In this document: one piece after another, positions 7,373-8,565 of the stretch
Layout of the letters: each line of letters starts with the position of its first letter
Numbering within the stretch: position 1 is the first letter of the stretch
NCBI GenBank assembly: GCA_003694175.1
Contig: RFKV01000061.1
Location: forward strand, 1-8,565
Reading direction: 5' to 3'
Length of the DNA stretch: 8,565 nucleotides
Origin: Candidatus Dojkabacteria bacterium
GTDB taxonomy: Bacteria; Patescibacteriota; Dojkabacteria; J137
Translations under genes and position numbers: made by a program
The notes under the pieces: model-generated
What the model was told of the DNA's origin: nothing
The model's input: only the letters and a program-made list of their open reading frames with translations
Databases searched by the model: none

Positions 7373-7429
7373 AATGATTTATCCACTTTTACTTACAGCA
7401 CAGCCCTCGTTTTATATGGTAGCCGGCCT

Positions 7430-7465
7430 ATTATAACTTATAAAAACAGTAAATTAAACAGTAAA
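7430..7465 (-). promoter_or_regulatory. Promoter of the exporter operon
   Basis: On the minus strand, TTTACT (7460-7465) is followed after 17 bp by TATAAG (7437-7442). A perfect TATAAT at 7430-7435 has only a weak TTTAAT (7453-7458) at 17 bp. Either box gives a leader of about 55-70 nt. The -35 lies inside a tandem 12-bp repeat, so a bound regulator there would affect the promoter. The same TTTACT -35 appears in front of the 172-aa gene. A GC-rich near-palindrome, TAGCCGGCCTA (7420-7430), sits just downstream of and touches the -10. Confidence 0.5.
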
Positions 7466-7467
7466 TT
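7444..7467. repeat. Two tandem copies of a 12-bp repeat in the divergent region
   Basis: AAACAGTAAATT occurs twice head to tail (7444-7455 and 7456-7467) without mismatch. The copies overlap the -35 region of the exporter promoter. Spacing near one helical turn would place two protein subunits on roughly the same DNA face, as in a direct-repeat operator. This function is inference. Confidence 0.7.
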
Positions 7468-7530
7468 ATGGACTAAGAGGGTTAAGCGTTCCAAATTTAG
7501 TAATCTTTGTGATAACCTGTGGTAGTTTAG

Positions 7531-7559
7531 TTGATTTGATTGTGGTAACAAAGTATTAT
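7531..7559 (+). promoter_or_regulatory. Promoter of the Cys-rich protein gene
   Basis: TTGATT (-35, 7531-7536) and TATTAT (-10, 7554-7559) are 17 bp apart and match the consensus at 4 and 5 of 6 positions. Transcription would start near 7566, giving a leader of about 27 nt before ATG 7593. It is divergent from the exporter promoter about 65 bp away. Confidence 0.6.
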
Positions 7560-7569
7560 TTGTTTGTTA
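7546..7569. repeat. Inverted repeat around the -10 of the Cys-rich gene
   Basis: TAACAAA (7546-7552) and TTTGTTA (7563-7569) are perfect 7-bp arms 10 bp apart, symmetric about the -10 box. The position would suit a repressor operator. The arms are AT-rich, so a chance origin is possible. Confidence 0.45.
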
Positions 7570-7592
7570 AAGTAAAACCTTAATTTTATGTT

Positions 7593-8565
7593 ATGAGGCT
7601 ATCTCTTAAAAGACTCTTATCGATCGGACTTTTGATTTCTAGCTTGATCCTTGTGTTGGTTGGGGTTTACTTTCTCTCTCAAGTTTCAACTCAAGATCAG
7701 TCAGTTGATGAGGGCCAAGCAAGCGGTTGTCCATGCTCAACATGGTGTACTGCTCCGCAGGATTGTCCCCCGGGTTGGGTTCAGACTAGTTATTGCGGTG
7801 GACAGTGTTCGCCAGGCTTAGTAGGATGTATTCAGGCTTCTCAGTGTACTGGGGGAGGAGGTGGTGGTGGCGGAGGTGGTGGCGGTAATGCTTGCAAGCG
7901 ACAAGGAGAAGCGTGTTCCTCCGCAACCGCGTGTTGTTCTGGGCTTGTTTGTACTCCAGATGGAGTTGGCGGAAACAGATGTAATGTACCTGTGGCAAAT
8001 GACTGCCCAGGCGGAACTTGTTCAGGGTGGTTTGGATTTAAGTGTTCAGTAATTACAAATGGCCAATGCCTTGAAAACCCTCGTGAGTTTACTAATGAAG
8101 CCGACGCAAGAAACTATGTAGGTGGATGTGGTCAGGTAGATCAGTTTTGTGTAGGAGGTACAAGAAATAGGCAAGGTTGTGGAAATCAGTATGTTATAAA
8201 CCAGACATGTGGATCAACTGGATCAACACAACCACCTACACAACCACCTCAGACACCTCAACCACAATGTAATCAAGCATGTACTGGGACTGGAAGAGGA
8301 AATTGTGCGGATCCAAATCACATTTGTTATAACACTGGATCAGGAACTGTATGTAGGCTAGCGTCTAATCCTACAAATCCACAGTGTCAGCCGGCACAGC
8401 AAGCTCCACAATGTAATCAAGCATGTACCGGGACTGGAAGAGGAAATTGTGCGGATCCAAATCACATTTGTTATAACACTGGAACAGGAACTGTATGTAG
8501 GCTAGCATCTAATCCTACAGATCCACAGTGTCAGCCGGCACAGCAAGCTCCACAATGTAATCAAG
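7593..8565 (+). CDS. Cysteine-rich repeat surface/secreted protein with a knottin-like module (3' end outside window)
   Basis: The frame is open for 324 codons to the window end. The product has a basic start (R2, K6, R7), then one hydrophobic segment (about 8-28) acting as signal peptide or membrane anchor; the rest would be outside the cell. Thirty-five of 324 residues are Cys. Modules in order: 8-Cys region (46-85); 12 Gly (87-98); six Cys at 101-130 spaced C-x6-C-x5-CC-x4-C-x9-C, the inhibitor cystine knot pattern; 8-Cys region (138-206); Pro/Gln/Thr linker (207-223); and 48-residue repeats from 224, each C-x3-C-x7-C-x6-C-x8-C-x10-C. ATG 7593 is chosen because it directly precedes the signal segment. 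There is no Shine-Dalgarno, and a two-codon ORF, ATG TTA TGA (7588-7596), overlaps it. Higher GC than mfd follows from Gly, Cys and Pro codons. Cys-rich repeat proteins are known in CPR genomes; binding or adhesion is a guess. Disulfide bonding is expected, but no Dsb gene is in view. Confidence 0.88.
   Translation, partial: MRLSLKRLLSIGLLISSLILVLVGVYFLSQVSTQDQSVDEGQASGCPCSTWCTAPQDCPPGWVQTSYCGGQCSPGLVGCIQASQCTGGGGGGGGGGGGNACKRQGEACSSATACCSGLVCTPDGVGGNRCNVPVANDCPGGTCSGWFGFKCSVITNGQCLENPREFTNEADARNYVGGCGQVDQFCVGGTRNRQGCGNQYVINQTCGSTGSTQPPTQPPQTPQPQCNQACTGTGRGNCADPNHICYNTGSGTVCRLASNPTNPQCQPAQQAPQCNQACTGTGRGNCADPNHICYNTGTGTVCRLASNPTDPQCQPAQQAPQCNQ
7851..7886 (+). repeat. Poly-glycine codon tract (12 GGN codons)
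   Basis: Twelve consecutive Gly codons (residues 87-98) use all four GGN forms, mainly GGT. They make a flexible linker between the first Cys-rich region and the knottin-like module. The G-rich strand has many GG runs that could form weak two-tier quadruplexes. Slippage by one codon would keep the frame and change linker length. Confidence 0.9.
8262..8565 (+). repeat. 144-bp tandem repeats encoding 48-residue six-Cys units
   Basis: Copy 1 spans 8262-8405 and copy 2 spans 8406-8549. Copy 3 begins at 8550 and is cut by the window end after 16 identical bases. Copies 1 and 2 differ at only four of 144 positions. Two are silent (8285/8429 in Thr, 8363/8507 in Ala). Two change an amino acid conservatively (8340/8484 Ser to Thr, 8376/8520 Asn to Asp). 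This is about 97% identity. Such similarity points to recent duplication or ongoing homogenisation. The full copy number is unknown and may vary between strains or be mis-assembled. Confidence 0.97.

Noticed and set aside
7716..7730. Lipobox in the Cys-rich protein (ASGC at residues 43-46)
   Set aside because: It lies about 15 residues after the hydrophobic segment and has Ala at -3 instead of Leu/Val/Ile, so lipoprotein processing is unlikely.
7786..8052. Short frames on both strands over the start of the Cys-rich gene
   Set aside because: They overlap the continuous Cys-rich frame that is open to the window end and are explained by its G-rich, repetitive composition.
8262..8565. CRISPR-like array
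   Set aside because: The repeats are contiguous 144-bp coding units with no spacers, in a continuous reading frame.

Overview
The window is AT-rich bacterial DNA. It carries two tRNA genes, a shortened mfd, an unrecognised small gene, a two-gene ABC exporter operon and the 5' part of a gene for a very cysteine-rich, repeat-containing surface or secreted protein. The shortened Mfd, scarce Shine-Dalgarno sequences, tRNAs without encoded CCA and the Cys-rich repeat protein resemble what is seen in Candidate Phyla Radiation (Patescibacteria) genomes such as Microgenomates or Dojkabacteria-like lineages. That placement is inference; no rRNA or ribosomal protein is present to confirm it. The code looks standard: every complete gene ends in TAA and Trp is TGG.

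Layout. Positions 1-101 hold no gene, only an extended -10 promoter. tRNA-Val(UAC) and tRNA-Asp(GUC) follow, 15 nt apart. After a 191-nt spacer comes mfd (plus strand, 456-3122), coding for an 888-residue Mfd-like translocase. It keeps the UvrB-like domain 2, the RNA-polymerase-interacting domain and the RecG-like motor, but lacks most of domain 1a and all of the autoinhibitory C-terminal domain 7. It converges on a 172-aa gene of unknown function (minus, 3159-3677) that has its own good promoter.

Upstream of that gene on the minus strand is the exporter operon, transcribed 7362 to 3802. The first gene (583 aa) has a degenerate nucleotide-binding site (Asp for the catalytic Glu, Gln for the switch His) but an intact LSGGQ. 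The second (580 aa) has intact catalytic residues but an altered signature, LSLGQ. Together they should form a TM287/288-type heterodimeric exporter with one consensus and one degenerate ATP site.

The 230-nt region 7363-7592 is a divergent regulatory region. The exporter promoter overlaps two tandem copies of a 12-bp repeat. The promoter of the Cys-rich gene is flanked by a 7-bp inverted repeat around its -10. The Cys-rich gene (7593 to the window end, 324 codons seen, no stop) encodes an N-terminal membrane segment or signal, an 8-Cys region, a 12-Gly linker, a module with the cysteine spacing of an inhibitor cystine knot (knottin), a second 8-Cys region, a Pro/Gln/Thr linker, and then 48-residue six-Cys repeats. 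The 144-bp repeats are nearly identical and run off the window. This protein is the most novel element here. Its divergent pairing with an exporter suggests, but does not prove, a functional link.
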